From Pollutimonas sp963712655 (GTDB taxonomy: Bacteria; Pseudomonadota; Gammaproteobacteria; Burkholderiales; Burkholderiaceae_B), in NCBI GenBank assembly GCA_963712655.1, contig CAVQIT010000008.1, positions 1,302,001 to 1,366,000 of the forward strand: a stretch of 64,000 nt of DNA. Direction: 5' to 3'. The notes under the pieces are model-generated. The model searched no databases. It saw only the letters and a list, made by a program, of their open reading frames with translations, and was not told where the DNA came from. Both the position numbers and the translations under genes were made by a program. Position 1 is the stretch's first letter; each line of letters starts with the position of its first letter. Below, in pieces: positions 42,144-50,487 of this stretch.

Positions 42144-42347
42144 ATGGTGCGGATGTCCATTTCAGACTGGCTCTATCTCGTGATTGGCCTTTCCATTTGC
42201 ATCACTATTACGCATAGGATGTATAAACTTCTGGGTACCTATGCGGGCTGGCAATCTCCCTGGAAACGCTTGCTCCTTGTCAGTCCCGCCGTCATCGCCA
42301 TGCTCCTTCTTGTTTTCACTGTGTGGTACACGACGACGCATTTTTGA
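42144..42347 (+). CDS. Small two-helix membrane protein
   Basis: A 67-residue protein with two predicted membrane helices (DWLYLVIGLSICITITH and LLLVSPAVIAMLLLVFTVWY) joined by a short basic loop. ATG 42144 follows AGGAG (42131-42135) at 8 bases, a good ribosome site. It lies 70 bp after the DUF6708-like gene on the same strand and is probably co-transcribed. I do not recognise a family; its pairing with the larger membrane protein hints at a shared job. Confidence 0.7.
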   Translation: MVRMSISDWLYLVIGLSICITITHRMYKLLGTYAGWQSPWKRLLLVSPAVIAMLLLVFTVWYTTTHF

Positions 42348-42377
42348 ATATTCGCTCGTCCGTCTTACCGTGCAGCA

Positions 42378-42989
42378 TTAATCCAGCTCAGCGGCCTGGA
42401 TATTCACAGTGGCCCGGCTTTGCAGACAACAGGCGATTGAAAATTTCCGCCATTCGCTGTACTGAACAAAATAGGTATCAGTAAATGGCGCAAGCGGAGA
42501 CAGGCTGAGCGACCGCATCTGCCATACGCTGTCCCCCCGAAACTTCAGTATGGCTTCGCGCAGCGTCCACAGTTTCCAGAATCCAGCTTCTTGCTCGGCG
42601 CCTGCCAGGCTTTGGATCCATTGAATTTCGGGAGCCGAAAAATAGGCCTGGGCAATTTGCATCAGCCTGGGTCGTGGACGCCGTTGTTCAATGTCGCAAC
42701 CGACCGTCTGGCCGGGCGGGCCGGTCAGTACGGCTGCCAGCCCCTGGCTGTGGCTGATGTTGAAGGCCGGCATGGTCGTGTCGATTGGCAATGGTTTGCC
42801 CTGAGGCCCCAGGGGTAAAACGGGCAGCGGCGTCCAGCCTGTGGCGTGCGCGACCAGGATTCGCCCCGCCAGCCAGGCAGCCCGCCGCGCGGTTTTGGGG
42901 GCGGTGGCCAGCAGTTCGGGCGACAGGTACCGGGTAGCCAGTGTTTCGGTGCCGATGGCGTCGATCCAGCCCAGGCTCAACTGATACAT
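42378..42989 (-). CDS. 4'-phosphopantetheinyl transferase of the aryl polyene cluster
   Basis: A 203-residue Sfp-type transferase that attaches the phosphopantetheine arm of CoA to the serine of acyl carrier proteins. The magnesium/CoA motifs are visible: FNISHSQGLAAVL (about 76-88), VGCDIEQRRPR (about 97-107) and FWKLWTLREAILKFRG (about 137-152). Last gene of the aryl polyene operon, 6 bp after the ketosynthase, so it presumably activates the two cluster ACPs. It converges on the small membrane protein gene. Confidence 0.93.
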   Translation of the reverse strand: MYQLSLGWIDAIGTETLATRYLSPELLATAPKTARRAAWLAGRILVAHATGWTPLPVLPLGPQGKPLPIDTTMPAFNISHSQGLAAVLTGPPGQTVGCDIEQRRPRPRLMQIAQAYFSAPEIQWIQSLAGAEQEAGFWKLWTLREAILKFRGDSVWQMRSLSLSPLAPFTDTYFVQYSEWRKFSIACCLQSRATVNIQAAELD

Positions 42990-42995
42990 GGCGGA

Positions 42996-44222
42996 TCAGA
43001 GACGGCGTCGGATGATCAGAGAGGTATTGATGCCGCCAAAGGCGAAATTATTGCTTTGCACGAATTCCGTCTGAAGCTTGCGCGAGCCTCCCATGATGTG
43101 GTCCAGCGCGGCGCAATCGGCATCCGGCCGGTGCAAGTTCAGCGTCGGGGCGAACCAGCCTTCGTTCATCATCTCCAGGCTCAGCCAGGCTTCGAGCGCC
43201 CCGCAGGCGCCCAGTGTGTGGCCAAAGTAGCTCTTCAGCGATGAGATGGGCGTCGCATCGCCGAACACGGCGGCTGTCGCGCGGCTTTCCGCCACGTCGC
43301 CGCGGGAGGTTGCGGTGCCATGGGCGCTGATGTAGCCGATGTCATTTGCGGACAGGCCGCTCATGCCCAGCGATTGGTCCAGGCAGGTCTGCATGGTCTG
43401 CCATTGGGGCTGGGTAATGTGCGAGGCGTCGCAGTTGGTCGCAAAGCCGATAATCTCGCCATAGATGGTGGCGCCCCGGGCCTTGGCGTGTTCCATGTTT
43501 TCCAGGATCAGGGTCGAGGCGCCTTCGCCGATCACCAGCCCGTCGCGATCCTGGTCAAACGGCGCGGGCGTGGCTTTCGGGTGCTCGTTGCGCTGGCTGG
43601 TGGCAAACAGCGTATCGAATACGGCCACCTCCGTCGGGCAGAGCTCCTCGGCGCCGCCGGCAACCATGACGGTTTGATAGCCGTGGCGGATGGCCTCGTA
43701 GGCAAAGCCGATGCCCTGGCTGCCCGAGGTGCAGGCGCTGGAAGTTGGGATGACGCGGCCGCGCAAGCCAAAGAAAAGGCTGATATTGACCGCCGCGGTG
43801 TGCGGCATCATCTGCACATAGGTGGTGCTGGTGATATTGCGGGTATGGTGTTCATACAGCATGATGGCAAAGTCGCTGATGGGTTTTGTGCTGCCGGTCG
43901 ACGAGCCATAGGCGACGCCGGTGGCGCCGCTGGTGAGCACCGGGTCATCCAGCAGGCCGGCCATTTCCAATGCATGCTCTGTGGCCCGTGCGGCCATCAG
44001 GGAAACCCGCCCCATGGAGCGGATCCGCTTGCGCGTGTAGTGTTCCGGCAACTCGAAATCCGTGACAGGCGCCGCCAGATGAGAACCCAGCCCTTCATAG
44101 ATTTGCCATTCAGGCATGAGCTGGACGGCATTTTTTCCCTGCCGGATCCGCGCCGAAATGGACGCCCAGTCTTCTCCGAAAGCCGTCACCCCGCCCATAC
44201 CGGTAATGGCCACTCGATTCAT
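42996..44222 (-). CDS. apeR: Beta-ketoacyl-ACP synthase, ApeR-type (FabF-like)
   Basis: A 408-residue condensing enzyme of the FabF/KAS II type. The nucleophile is Cys in TSSACTSGSQG (about 164); the two histidines are in SAHGTATSRGD and SYFGHTLGACGALE. In the characterised Xenorhabdus system ApeR is the homodimeric ketosynthase thought to help with the first elongation on the aryl starter. Assignment as ApeR rather than ApeO rests on its place after the ketoreductase gene. The start overlaps the end of apeQ by 4 bases. Confidence 0.88.
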   Translation of the reverse strand: MNRVAITGMGGVTAFGEDWASISARIRQGKNAVQLMPEWQIYEGLGSHLAAPVTDFELPEHYTRKRIRSMGRVSLMAARATEHALEMAGLLDDPVLTSGATGVAYGSSTGSTKPISDFAIMLYEHHTRNITSTTYVQMMPHTAAVNISLFFGLRGRVIPTSSACTSGSQGIGFAYEAIRHGYQTVMVAGGAEELCPTEVAVFDTLFATSQRNEHPKATPAPFDQDRDGLVIGEGASTLILENMEHAKARGATIYGEIIGFATNCDASHITQPQWQTMQTCLDQSLGMSGLSANDIGYISAHGTATSRGDVAESRATAAVFGDATPISSLKSYFGHTLGACGALEAWLSLEMMNEGWFAPTLNLHRPDADCAALDHIMGGSRKLQTEFVQSNNFAFGGINTSLIIRRRL

Positions 44223-44953
44223 GCCATGCCTCCGTTAATGGAAATGACCTGGCGAGTCACATAGGCCGCAATGTCGGACATCAGATAGGAAGAAAGCCCT
44301 GCGACCTCCTGGGCCGTGCCCATGCGTTGCATGGGAATCAGGCTCATCGCCTGCTCCAGCGCCGCGGGTTCCATCTGTACCATGCCGGTCTCGATCAGCC
44401 CGGGCGCGATGCAGTTGACGGTGATTTTCCGTTTGGCCAGTTCAATGGCCAGTGCCTTGACGGCGCCAATGATCCCGGCCTTGGCCGCGCTGTAATTGAC
44501 CTGGCCCCGGTTGCCCATCAGCCCCGATATCGACGACATGGCAACGATGCGGCCGCCCTGGCGCAGGCCGATCATGGGCATGATGCAGGGTTTGACGACA
44601 TTGAAGAAGCCGTTCAGATTGGTATTCATGACCAGATCCCAATCTTCGTCCGTGAGCGCCGGAAAGGCGTTGTCGCGGGTAATACCGGCGTTGCATACCA
44701 ATCCGTACCAGGGGCCGTGGGCCTGGATGTGCGCTTCCAGCGCCGTTTGGCAGGCGTCCCGGTCGGCAATGTCCATGCGGATCAGATGCCCGCCGCCGCC
44801 GCCCTCTGTTATCAGGCGCAGGGTTTCCTGGGCGCCGGCCTCGTCTTGATGATAGTGCACACCGATATGAAAGCCATCGGCGGCAAGCCGGCAGGCGATG
44901 GCTTGGCCGATACCCTTGCTTGCGCCGGTGACCAGAACTGAACGGCTACGCAT
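44219..44953 (-). CDS. apeQ: 3-oxoacyl-ACP reductase, ApeQ-type (FabG-like)
   Basis: A 244-residue short-chain dehydrogenase that reduces the 3-oxo group after each condensation with NADPH. The cofactor loop is VTGASKGIGQAIACRLA (about 8-24), the catalytic Ser is in MSSISGLMGN and the Tyr/Lys pair in NYSAAKAGIIGAV (about 151-163). Overlaps the dehydratase gene before it by 8 bases and apeR after it by 4. Because no enoyl reductase gene is present in the cluster, the chain stays fully conjugated. Confidence 0.92.
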   Translation of the reverse strand: MRSRSVLVTGASKGIGQAIACRLAADGFHIGVHYHQDEAGAQETLRLITEGGGGGHLIRMDIADRDACQTALEAHIQAHGPWYGLVCNAGITRDNAFPALTDEDWDLVMNTNLNGFFNVVKPCIMPMIGLRQGGRIVAMSSISGLMGNRGQVNYSAAKAGIIGAVKALAIELAKRKITVNCIAPGLIETGMVQMEPAALEQAMSLIPMQRMGTAQEVAGLSSYLMSDIAAYVTRQVISINGGMA

Positions 44954-45422
44954 TTCGACCCTTTTCCAATAATGTTTCCAGTTCCTGCTCGCCCAGCTGG
45001 TAAGTATTCAAGCGGGCGCTGGACAGGATTTCGTCCCGGCATTTGATTTCCGCCTCGAATCCCCCAAAGCGCTCATCCTGAACCAGCAACGTGACGAATA
45101 TGTCCAGGACGGAGCCCGCCGCCAGCACGTCCACATGGGATGACAGTTTGCGCGCGCTCAGCAACATGCCCAATGCAATCTTGGGCGCGCCTTTTTCGTG
45201 TTGATGCCAGCCTGACCACACGCCTATCGTCTGTGCCATGATTTCGAGCCCGAACCAGGCGGGCAGGTGAGCATTTACATCCAGGAACGGGGCAAATACG
45301 CCATCGCGGCTGACCGTGACGCGGCAGTGGCAGGTTTCCTCGGTCACATCGACCAGTTCATCCAGCAGGAGCATGGGCTCTCGATGCGGCAGGTAGTGGC
45401 TGACAGGCGGATAGCGGCTCAT
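44946..45422 (-). CDS. apeP: Hotdog-fold 3-hydroxyacyl-ACP dehydratase, ApeP-type
   Basis: A 158-residue hotdog protein. It starts MSRYPPVSHYLPHREPMLLL, whose YLPHREPM contains the catalytic-type His of FabZ-like dehydratases, and continues with AWFGLEIMAQTIGVWSG. ATG 45422 overlaps the preceding ketosynthase stop by 4 bases; the longer open frame upstream is not needed. In the known system ApeP pairs with ApeI to form the active dehydratase heterodimer that creates the trans double bonds. Confidence 0.88.
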   Translation of the reverse strand: MSRYPPVSHYLPHREPMLLLDELVDVTEETCHCRVTVSRDGVFAPFLDVNAHLPAWFGLEIMAQTIGVWSGWHQHEKGAPKIALGMLLSARKLSSHVDVLAAGSVLDIFVTLLVQDERFGGFEAEIKCRDEILSSARLNTYQLGEQELETLLEKGRNA

Positions 45423-46597
45423 GCGGGAGTCCCCAGAATCAGGCTGGTGTTGTTGCCTCCAAAGGCAAAGGCATTGGACATGATAACGGGTTTGCTCAGG
45501 GGGGCGGTCTCGAGCAGCAGGCCGAAGGCCGGCAGGCTGTCGTCGATGGCGCTTAGGCTGAAATCCTGAGGCGGCAGGGCAAGCGCCTGGGTCAGGATCA
45601 GCCACGACAAGGCCACTTCGCAGGCGCCCGCGGCACCCAGGGTATGGCCCATCAGGTGCTTGACGGAGCTGCAGGCCACGCGATCGCCGAACAACTGGTG
45701 CACAGCCAGGGCTTCAATGTTGTCATTGGCGGGCGTGGCCGTGCCGTGCAGATTAATGTAGCCAATGTCCTGGGGGTTCAGCCCGGCATCCTGAAGGGCC
45801 ATGGCCATGGCGCGGATGGCGCCCGCGCCCTCGGGGTGAGGGGCCGACATATGCCAGGCATCGCTGGACTCGCCCACACCCAGCAGGGCAACCGGCTGGG
45901 GTTCACGGGTGAGCAGCATCAACGAGGCCCCTTCGCCTATGGTGATGCCGCTGCGCTGTTTGCTGAAAGGCCGGCAAAGTGTGGGAGACAGCAGTTCCAG
46001 GCTGGCGAAGCCATTGACGGGCATGCGGCTGAGCGTATCGGCACCTCCGACAATCGCCACATCGACCATACCGGATGCAATCAGGCGGCGTCCGCTGATG
46101 ATGGCCCGTGAGCTGGATGAACACGCGGTTGAAACGGTATAGGCTGGGCCTGTCAGCCCCAAATAGTCGGATAGAAATCGGGAAGGATCGCCCAGCTCCT
46201 GTTGGTCGTAGTGATAGGCCGGTTCATCCGCCTGTTCGGGCTCCTGGCCAAACAGGCGGCTGAAGTGGCGGTCCGACTCATCCAGCCCCGATGTGCTGGT
46301 GCCGAGCACGACTGCCACGCGGCTGGCGCCGAACTGACTGATGGCGCGGTCGACCTGCGGCCGGATCTGTTCCAGCGCAGCCAGCAACAGGCGATTGTTC
46401 CTGGAGTGGTGGCGAGCAAAAGCGGCGGGTATTTCCGGCAGATCGCCTTCGACGCGGCCCAGCATGGCGCTGCCCTGCCGCAGCCAGCCCTCGCGCGCCC
46501 GCATGCCGGGAGAGCGGCCTTGCGCCAGGTGCGCCGCGGTTTCTTGCAGACCATTGCCCAGCGCACTGCACAAGCCCACGGCGGAAAAATAGACCAT
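45419..46597 (-). CDS. apeO: Beta-ketoacyl-ACP synthase, ApeO-type
   Basis: A 392-residue ketosynthase with nucleophile Cys in STACSSSSRAII (about 159), His in NLHGTATPANDN and His in KHLMGHTLGAAGACE. In aryl polyene synthesis ApeO works as a heterodimer with the chain length factor ApeC to extend the polyene with malonyl-ACP. It begins one base after the DUF3261 lipoprotein gene and overlaps the dehydratase gene downstream. Its position before apeP-apeQ-apeR matches the gene order of known clusters. Confidence 0.9.
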   Translation of the reverse strand: MVYFSAVGLCSALGNGLQETAAHLAQGRSPGMRAREGWLRQGSAMLGRVEGDLPEIPAAFARHHSRNNRLLLAALEQIRPQVDRAISQFGASRVAVVLGTSTSGLDESDRHFSRLFGQEPEQADEPAYHYDQQELGDPSRFLSDYLGLTGPAYTVSTACSSSSRAIISGRRLIASGMVDVAIVGGADTLSRMPVNGFASLELLSPTLCRPFSKQRSGITIGEGASLMLLTREPQPVALLGVGESSDAWHMSAPHPEGAGAIRAMAMALQDAGLNPQDIGYINLHGTATPANDNIEALAVHQLFGDRVACSSVKHLMGHTLGAAGACEVALSWLILTQALALPPQDFSLSAIDDSLPAFGLLLETAPLSKPVIMSNAFAFGGNNTSLILGTPA

Positions 46598-46598
46598 G

Positions 46599-47171
46599 TC
46601 AGCCGCCTAGATTCTGGATGGCGATTTGATAGCCAAAGGCGTGCTGCTGGATGCCGACGGGTTCGCGCTTTTGACCCTGCAGGACATAATCGATGCCGGT
46701 GACCAGTTGGCCCTGGGGATCGGTCAGTTCGCGTCGATTGCCGCGATCACGCAAATGCCATCCGGGCGGCAGCAGGCCTTGCCACTGGTCCAGCGGCCAA
46801 TAGCTAAGCATGATGTCCGAAAGCACCTGGGTTGCGGGCGGCAGATTGGGCACCGTGATGTACTGGCTGGATTGCACGCCGCGGGCATCATACTGGACGG
46901 AGAACAGTTTGACGCCTACCGAGGACAGCGCGACGAACGAGAGCTGGCTGGCATCGGCATTGAGCAGCACCATCAAGGAATGCTGTTGCCCCTTGAAGGT
47001 GCTGGTCAGAAGTTGCTGCGCCTGCAGGGGGGGCGTAAGGCCGGGCGCGGGCAGGCTGATGCGGACTCCCGGTTTGAGCCAGGCTCCGGGTGCCTGATTG
47101 CCAGACGGACTGGCGCAGGCGGCGATTGTCAATGACAGCAGCATGGCAAGAAACAAATTGATTCTACGCAT
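46599..47171 (-). CDS. DUF3261 family lipoprotein of the aryl polyene cluster
   Basis: A lipoprotein of about 190 residues: signal MRRINLFLAMLLSLTIAACA with lipidated Cys, then a beta-rich DUF3261 domain (SYWPLDQWQGLLPPGWHLRD near the middle-to-end). ATG 47171 overlaps the end of the MMPL gene by 8 bases. DUF3261 proteins occur in aryl polyene clusters next to LolA and MMPL genes and are thought to help place the lipid-linked polyene in the outer membrane. By order this would be the apeN position. Confidence 0.85.
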   Translation of the reverse strand: MRRINLFLAMLLSLTIAACASPSGNQAPGAWLKPGVRISLPAPGLTPPLQAQQLLTSTFKGQQHSLMVLLNADASQLSFVALSSVGVKLFSVQYDARGVQSSQYITVPNLPPATQVLSDIMLSYWPLDQWQGLLPPGWHLRDRGNRRELTDPQGQLVTGIDYVLQGQKREPVGIQQHAFGYQIAIQNLGG

Positions 47172-49491
47172 TGCTCGGTTTCCTTGTTTTTTCGGGCGCT
47201 GCCAGCGGCGCAAGCAGGAACGCCGTGAAAATGCCCGCGCTCAGGACGATCCCGAAGCTGCTGATGGCTTGCGTGCCGCTGAAGACGAGAATGCCCAGCG
47301 TCAATAAGGTCGTGGACATGGCCAAAATGGCCGCGAACAGAGCCGTGAGGGGAGTCCCCCGGACATTGCCGAAGAATATGGAGTAATTGATACCTATCCC
47401 CAGGACCAGAATCAGTGCAAGCAGCGAGAACAGATTGATGCTGTGACCGCAAAGCGAGAGCACGGCCAGGGCGCTGGCCAGGGACAGCACCGAGGGCACG
47501 ATGCTGCACAGCCCTCTGCGCCACCCCAGCCTGAGCAGATAGACCAGGCTTACGACGCCCAGCGCCAGAAGCAGCAGCCAGCCCAGCACATTGCGGTAAT
47601 GGGCGAACAATTGATTGAACGACGTTTTGCGGTCTACCCAGCTGACACCTTGCAGCGGCGTGGCCAGTGCCACCAGCGCGTCGGGGTTCTTGACGCCCAT
47701 GACGGGCACCAGGATTCCGCTGCGGCCATCCGGCAGGCTTAGCCATAACAGGCGCCAGCCCTGGCTGGCGCCGCTGTCCAGCCAGGTTTGCGGACGTAGA
47801 GATGTGGTTTGAAGATCGGCCTGGGTCAGCGTAACGCCGGCGTCCGCCAAGCGCTGGCGCACCAAGGGCTCGGCGGCTTGAAGCAGGGCCAGGTCTTCGG
47901 CCTGGCGATGTTCGGAGTTCAGGGGCAAACCGCGGTAGCTCTGCAATTCCCCGCGCGATTTTGCCTGCTCCAGCGACGGCACAAAGGCTTCCAGCCGTTC
48001 GAGCGCCTGTTGGGCCGTATCGCCATGGACGACAAACCATTTCTGGTCCATGCTTTGGCCGGTCAAGCGCGTGATCGCCTGATCTTCAGCCTGGATGCCG
48101 GCCGGCAACTGCTGCAATTCAGAAATGTCGTCGCTGATGCGCAGTTGCGTTGCTCCCGCGGCGACCAGCAGGCATACGGCCAGCGGAATCCCCACGCGTA
48201 CCGCGGATGAGCTTCTCCAGAGGGAGAGCCAATATCCTAGCGCGTAGACGCAAGGGATCTGGCGCGTCGGCATATTGCGAACCAGGTAGGGATACCAAAG
48301 CACGACCGTGAAGCAGGCTGCGCACAGGCCAAGACAGGCGAAGATTGCCAGTTGCCGGATGCCCGGAAAGGGCGCCAAGGTCAACAGCAGATAGGCCATG
48401 GCGCTGGTGGCCAGCGCCAGGAGCAGTGCCGGGCGGACTTTGTGCATGCTTTGCCAGGGCGAGAGGGCCTGGCCGTGCACGCTGCGCTCGACGAGATAGT
48501 ACAGGGCGTAGTCCACTGAAATGCCCACCACACTGAGGCTCATGGCCAGTGTCATGATGTGCAGTTCGCCAAACACGAATACGGTTGCCGCGGTCCCCCA
48601 GAGCGCTCCCATGCCCACCGACAGCGTACAGAGCAGCAAGGGCCGCAAGGACCGGAAAGCGCCCAGGATCAGCAGCAGCACTCCCAGAATGGTGACTGTG
48701 CCGATGGTCGAGATATCGTGGCCTGCTTCGCGCGCGGCGTAATTGCTGTAGAACAGGCTGCCGCGCGCCAGGATTTCGGCCTTTGGATACGTTGCCAGCA
48801 GTGTTTGGCGACGCTGCTCTAACTGATCGACCAGTGCCTGGGTTTGCTGAATATCGAATGACGATGCCGCGAGCTCGCCGGGGATGAAATACCAGACCTT
48901 GCCGTGTTCATCCCGGGTCATCAGCCAGCCGTTTTCAAACTGCAGCCGGCCGGCATTCTGTTGCAGCGCGATTTGAGCGCCGCGCACCAGCAGCAGGGGA
49001 TCATGCTTGAGTTCGGTGCCGCTGGCACCGCCAAAGGCTGAATAGACCTGACCCAAGACCCAGTCGGCTTGAGCCCGGCCGCCTTCTTGCAGACGCTGAC
49101 GGGTCTCGGCGTCTATCATGTTGTTGCGGTGGGCGTAGTAAAACCGCAGCCATTGCTGCTGCTGCGTCTCCGTCATGCGGCCCTGGACCGAGGCGATGCC
49201 CGGTAGCGTCCGCAGTTGTTCATGCCAGAAGGCGGCCAAGGAGGGATCGGCGGTTTCACCGGAGCTGACCATCCAGACGATCTGGCGGTCCAGGCGGCGT
49301 GTGAACGCGGCCTCCAGTTCAGGCGGCACGTGGCTGAGGTTTTGTGTGGGTAGCAGGGACAACACGCTGGTATTGATGGTTACCGCCGGCCACTGAGCCA
49401 TCAGGAACCAGAGCGCTCCCAGGCTCAGGATCAGCCAGACCAGGGCGGCGCCGGCCCAGGATCTAGAATCTGAACTGTTGCGTTTCTTCAT
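47164..49491 (-). CDS. MMPL-family exporter of the aryl polyene cluster
   Basis: A 775-residue RND-superfamily transporter with about 12 membrane segments in two halves. The first half has the membrane block TIGTVTILGVLLLILGAF.. after a large periplasmic loop, and SLSVVGISVDYALYYLVE; the second repeats the scheme with LLALILVLGIGINYSIFFGN, where the internal Asp of the first half is not conserved in the second. MMPL proteins export lipids, so it likely moves the lipid-linked aryl polyene across the inner membrane. By order this is the apeM position. Overlaps the LolA-like gene by 29 bases. Confidence 0.92.
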   Translation of the reverse strand: MKKRNSSDSRSWAGAALVWLILSLGALWFLMAQWPAVTINTSVLSLLPTQNLSHVPPELEAAFTRRLDRQIVWMVSSGETADPSLAAFWHEQLRTLPGIASVQGRMTETQQQQWLRFYYAHRNNMIDAETRQRLQEGGRAQADWVLGQVYSAFGGASGTELKHDPLLLVRGAQIALQQNAGRLQFENGWLMTRDEHGKVWYFIPGELAASSFDIQQTQALVDQLEQRRQTLLATYPKAEILARGSLFYSNYAAREAGHDISTIGTVTILGVLLLILGAFRSLRPLLLCTLSVGMGALWGTAATVFVFGELHIMTLAMSLSVVGISVDYALYYLVERSVHGQALSPWQSMHKVRPALLLALATSAMAYLLLTLAPFPGIRQLAIFACLGLCAACFTVVLWYPYLVRNMPTRQIPCVYALGYWLSLWRSSSAVRVGIPLAVCLLVAAGATQLRISDDISELQQLPAGIQAEDQAITRLTGQSMDQKWFVVHGDTAQQALERLEAFVPSLEQAKSRGELQSYRGLPLNSEHRQAEDLALLQAAEPLVRQRLADAGVTLTQADLQTTSLRPQTWLDSGASQGWRLLWLSLPDGRSGILVPVMGVKNPDALVALATPLQGVSWVDRKTSFNQLFAHYRNVLGWLLLLALGVVSLVYLLRLGWRRGLCSIVPSVLSLASALAVLSLCGHSINLFSLLALILVLGIGINYSIFFGNVRGTPLTALFAAILAMSTTLLTLGILVFSGTQAISSFGIVLSAGIFTAFLLAPLAAPEKTRKPSNA

Positions 49492-50068
49492 GACTCAATT
49501 CGGAAGGACTCAGGACATGCCGGCTGAAGCGGATTTCGGTGCGATCCCCCTGGCGGTCATTCAGGACCACGCCTTGCAACTGAGCCTGGCCTGTCAGTGT
49601 AATGGTCTTGAACAAGCGATCCAGTGGCTGGCCTTTGGGGGTCAAATCCAATTGCCAGCCCTGGCTGCCCAGGTCCTGGAAGCGCAGCGTAAAGCTTTGC
49701 TCCAGGGACTTGCGGTCCGCCTGCATCACGGCGCGCAGCAGTTGAATGATATGAAACAGCTGCGGGCTTGACTGCGCCGTCATGATCTGGGGCGGCTGCT
49801 CGGCCACCTGCTGCATCATGCGTTCGTCCGTAAGCACCAGTTTCAGGGGAAATGGCTTTTCCTGCTGCCACCATAGGCCCTGGGCGCGCGACACGACCAG
49901 GCGGCCGCTGGAGCGCAGGGGCTGGGACATGGTGCTGATCCAGCGTTCCTGCTCGAAGTGGGCGCGCACGACCTCCTGGCTTGCCAGTTGGTTCTGCACC
50001 TCGGCCAGGGACCAGGCCTGGGCCCCGAACGGCCACAGCAGCGCAAACACAAGGCACAGTATTTTCAT
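49463..50068 (-). CDS. LolA-like outer-membrane lipoprotein carrier of the aryl polyene cluster
   Basis: A 201-residue periplasmic protein with signal peptide MKILCLVFALLWPFGAQAWS and a LolA-type open-barrel domain. LVVSRAQGLWWQQEKPFPLK resembles the LolA substrate-cavity region. It would carry a lipidated product across the periplasm. Starts within the thioesterase stop (4-base overlap). By order this is the apeL position. Confidence 0.87.
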   Translation of the reverse strand: MKILCLVFALLWPFGAQAWSLAEVQNQLASQEVVRAHFEQERWISTMSQPLRSSGRLVVSRAQGLWWQQEKPFPLKLVLTDERMMQQVAEQPPQIMTAQSSPQLFHIIQLLRAVMQADRKSLEQSFTLRFQDLGSQGWQLDLTPKGQPLDRLFKTITLTGQAQLQGVVLNDRQGDRTEIRFSRHVLSPSELSHEETQQFRF

Positions 50069-50487
50069 GATGGAGATTCCATTTTTTCGAGCAGGATGCG
50101 CGGGCTTGCGAGACAGATTTCGCCCGTAGTCCGGTCCACCGCAACCTGCCGGGTATAGCCTTTGGTCAGGCAGGCGCCGGATTCGGCATCCCGGATCTCG
50201 TAGAGGATGGACAGGTAGTTTTCGATTTCATCGATGCGGGCGCGGACCCGGATGCGTTGTTCGTGCCGCAGGGCCTTGCGATATTTGACCTGCATGTCCA
50301 CGATCGGCCAGGCATAGCCGGATTGACTCATGGCCTGGTAGCCGAATCCGATCTGATTCAACAGCGCTTCACGCGCCACTTCAAAATAACGCGCATAGTT
50401 GCCATGCCAGACCACGCCCATCATGTCGACATCATGAAAGGGCACAACCACCAGGACTTCAGCCCGCAGTCTTGGGTCTTGCTTCAC
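50065..50487 (-). CDS. apeK: Acyl-CoA/ACP thioesterase, 4-hydroxybenzoyl-CoA thioesterase type
   Basis: A 140-residue single hotdog thioesterase. VPFHDVDMMGVVWHGNYARYFEVARE (about 15-40, shown in part) holds the catalytic Asp of the YbgC/4HBT family. In the cluster it probably releases or proofreads ACP-bound chains. It overlaps both neighbours by 4 bases, so translation is coupled. Confidence 0.9.
   Translation of the reverse strand: MKQDPRLRAEVLVVVPFHDVDMMGVVWHGNYARYFEVAREALLNQIGFGYQAMSQSGYAWPIVDMQVKYRKALRHEQRIRVRARIDEIENYLSILYEIRDAESGACLTKGYTRQVAVDRTTGEICLASPRILLEKMESPS

Noticed and set aside
42996..46597. Primary fatty-acid synthesis (fab) cluster
   Set aside because: No fabD, fabH or enoyl reductase; the presence of chain length factor, AMP ligase, MMPL and LolA genes fits aryl polyene synthesis instead.
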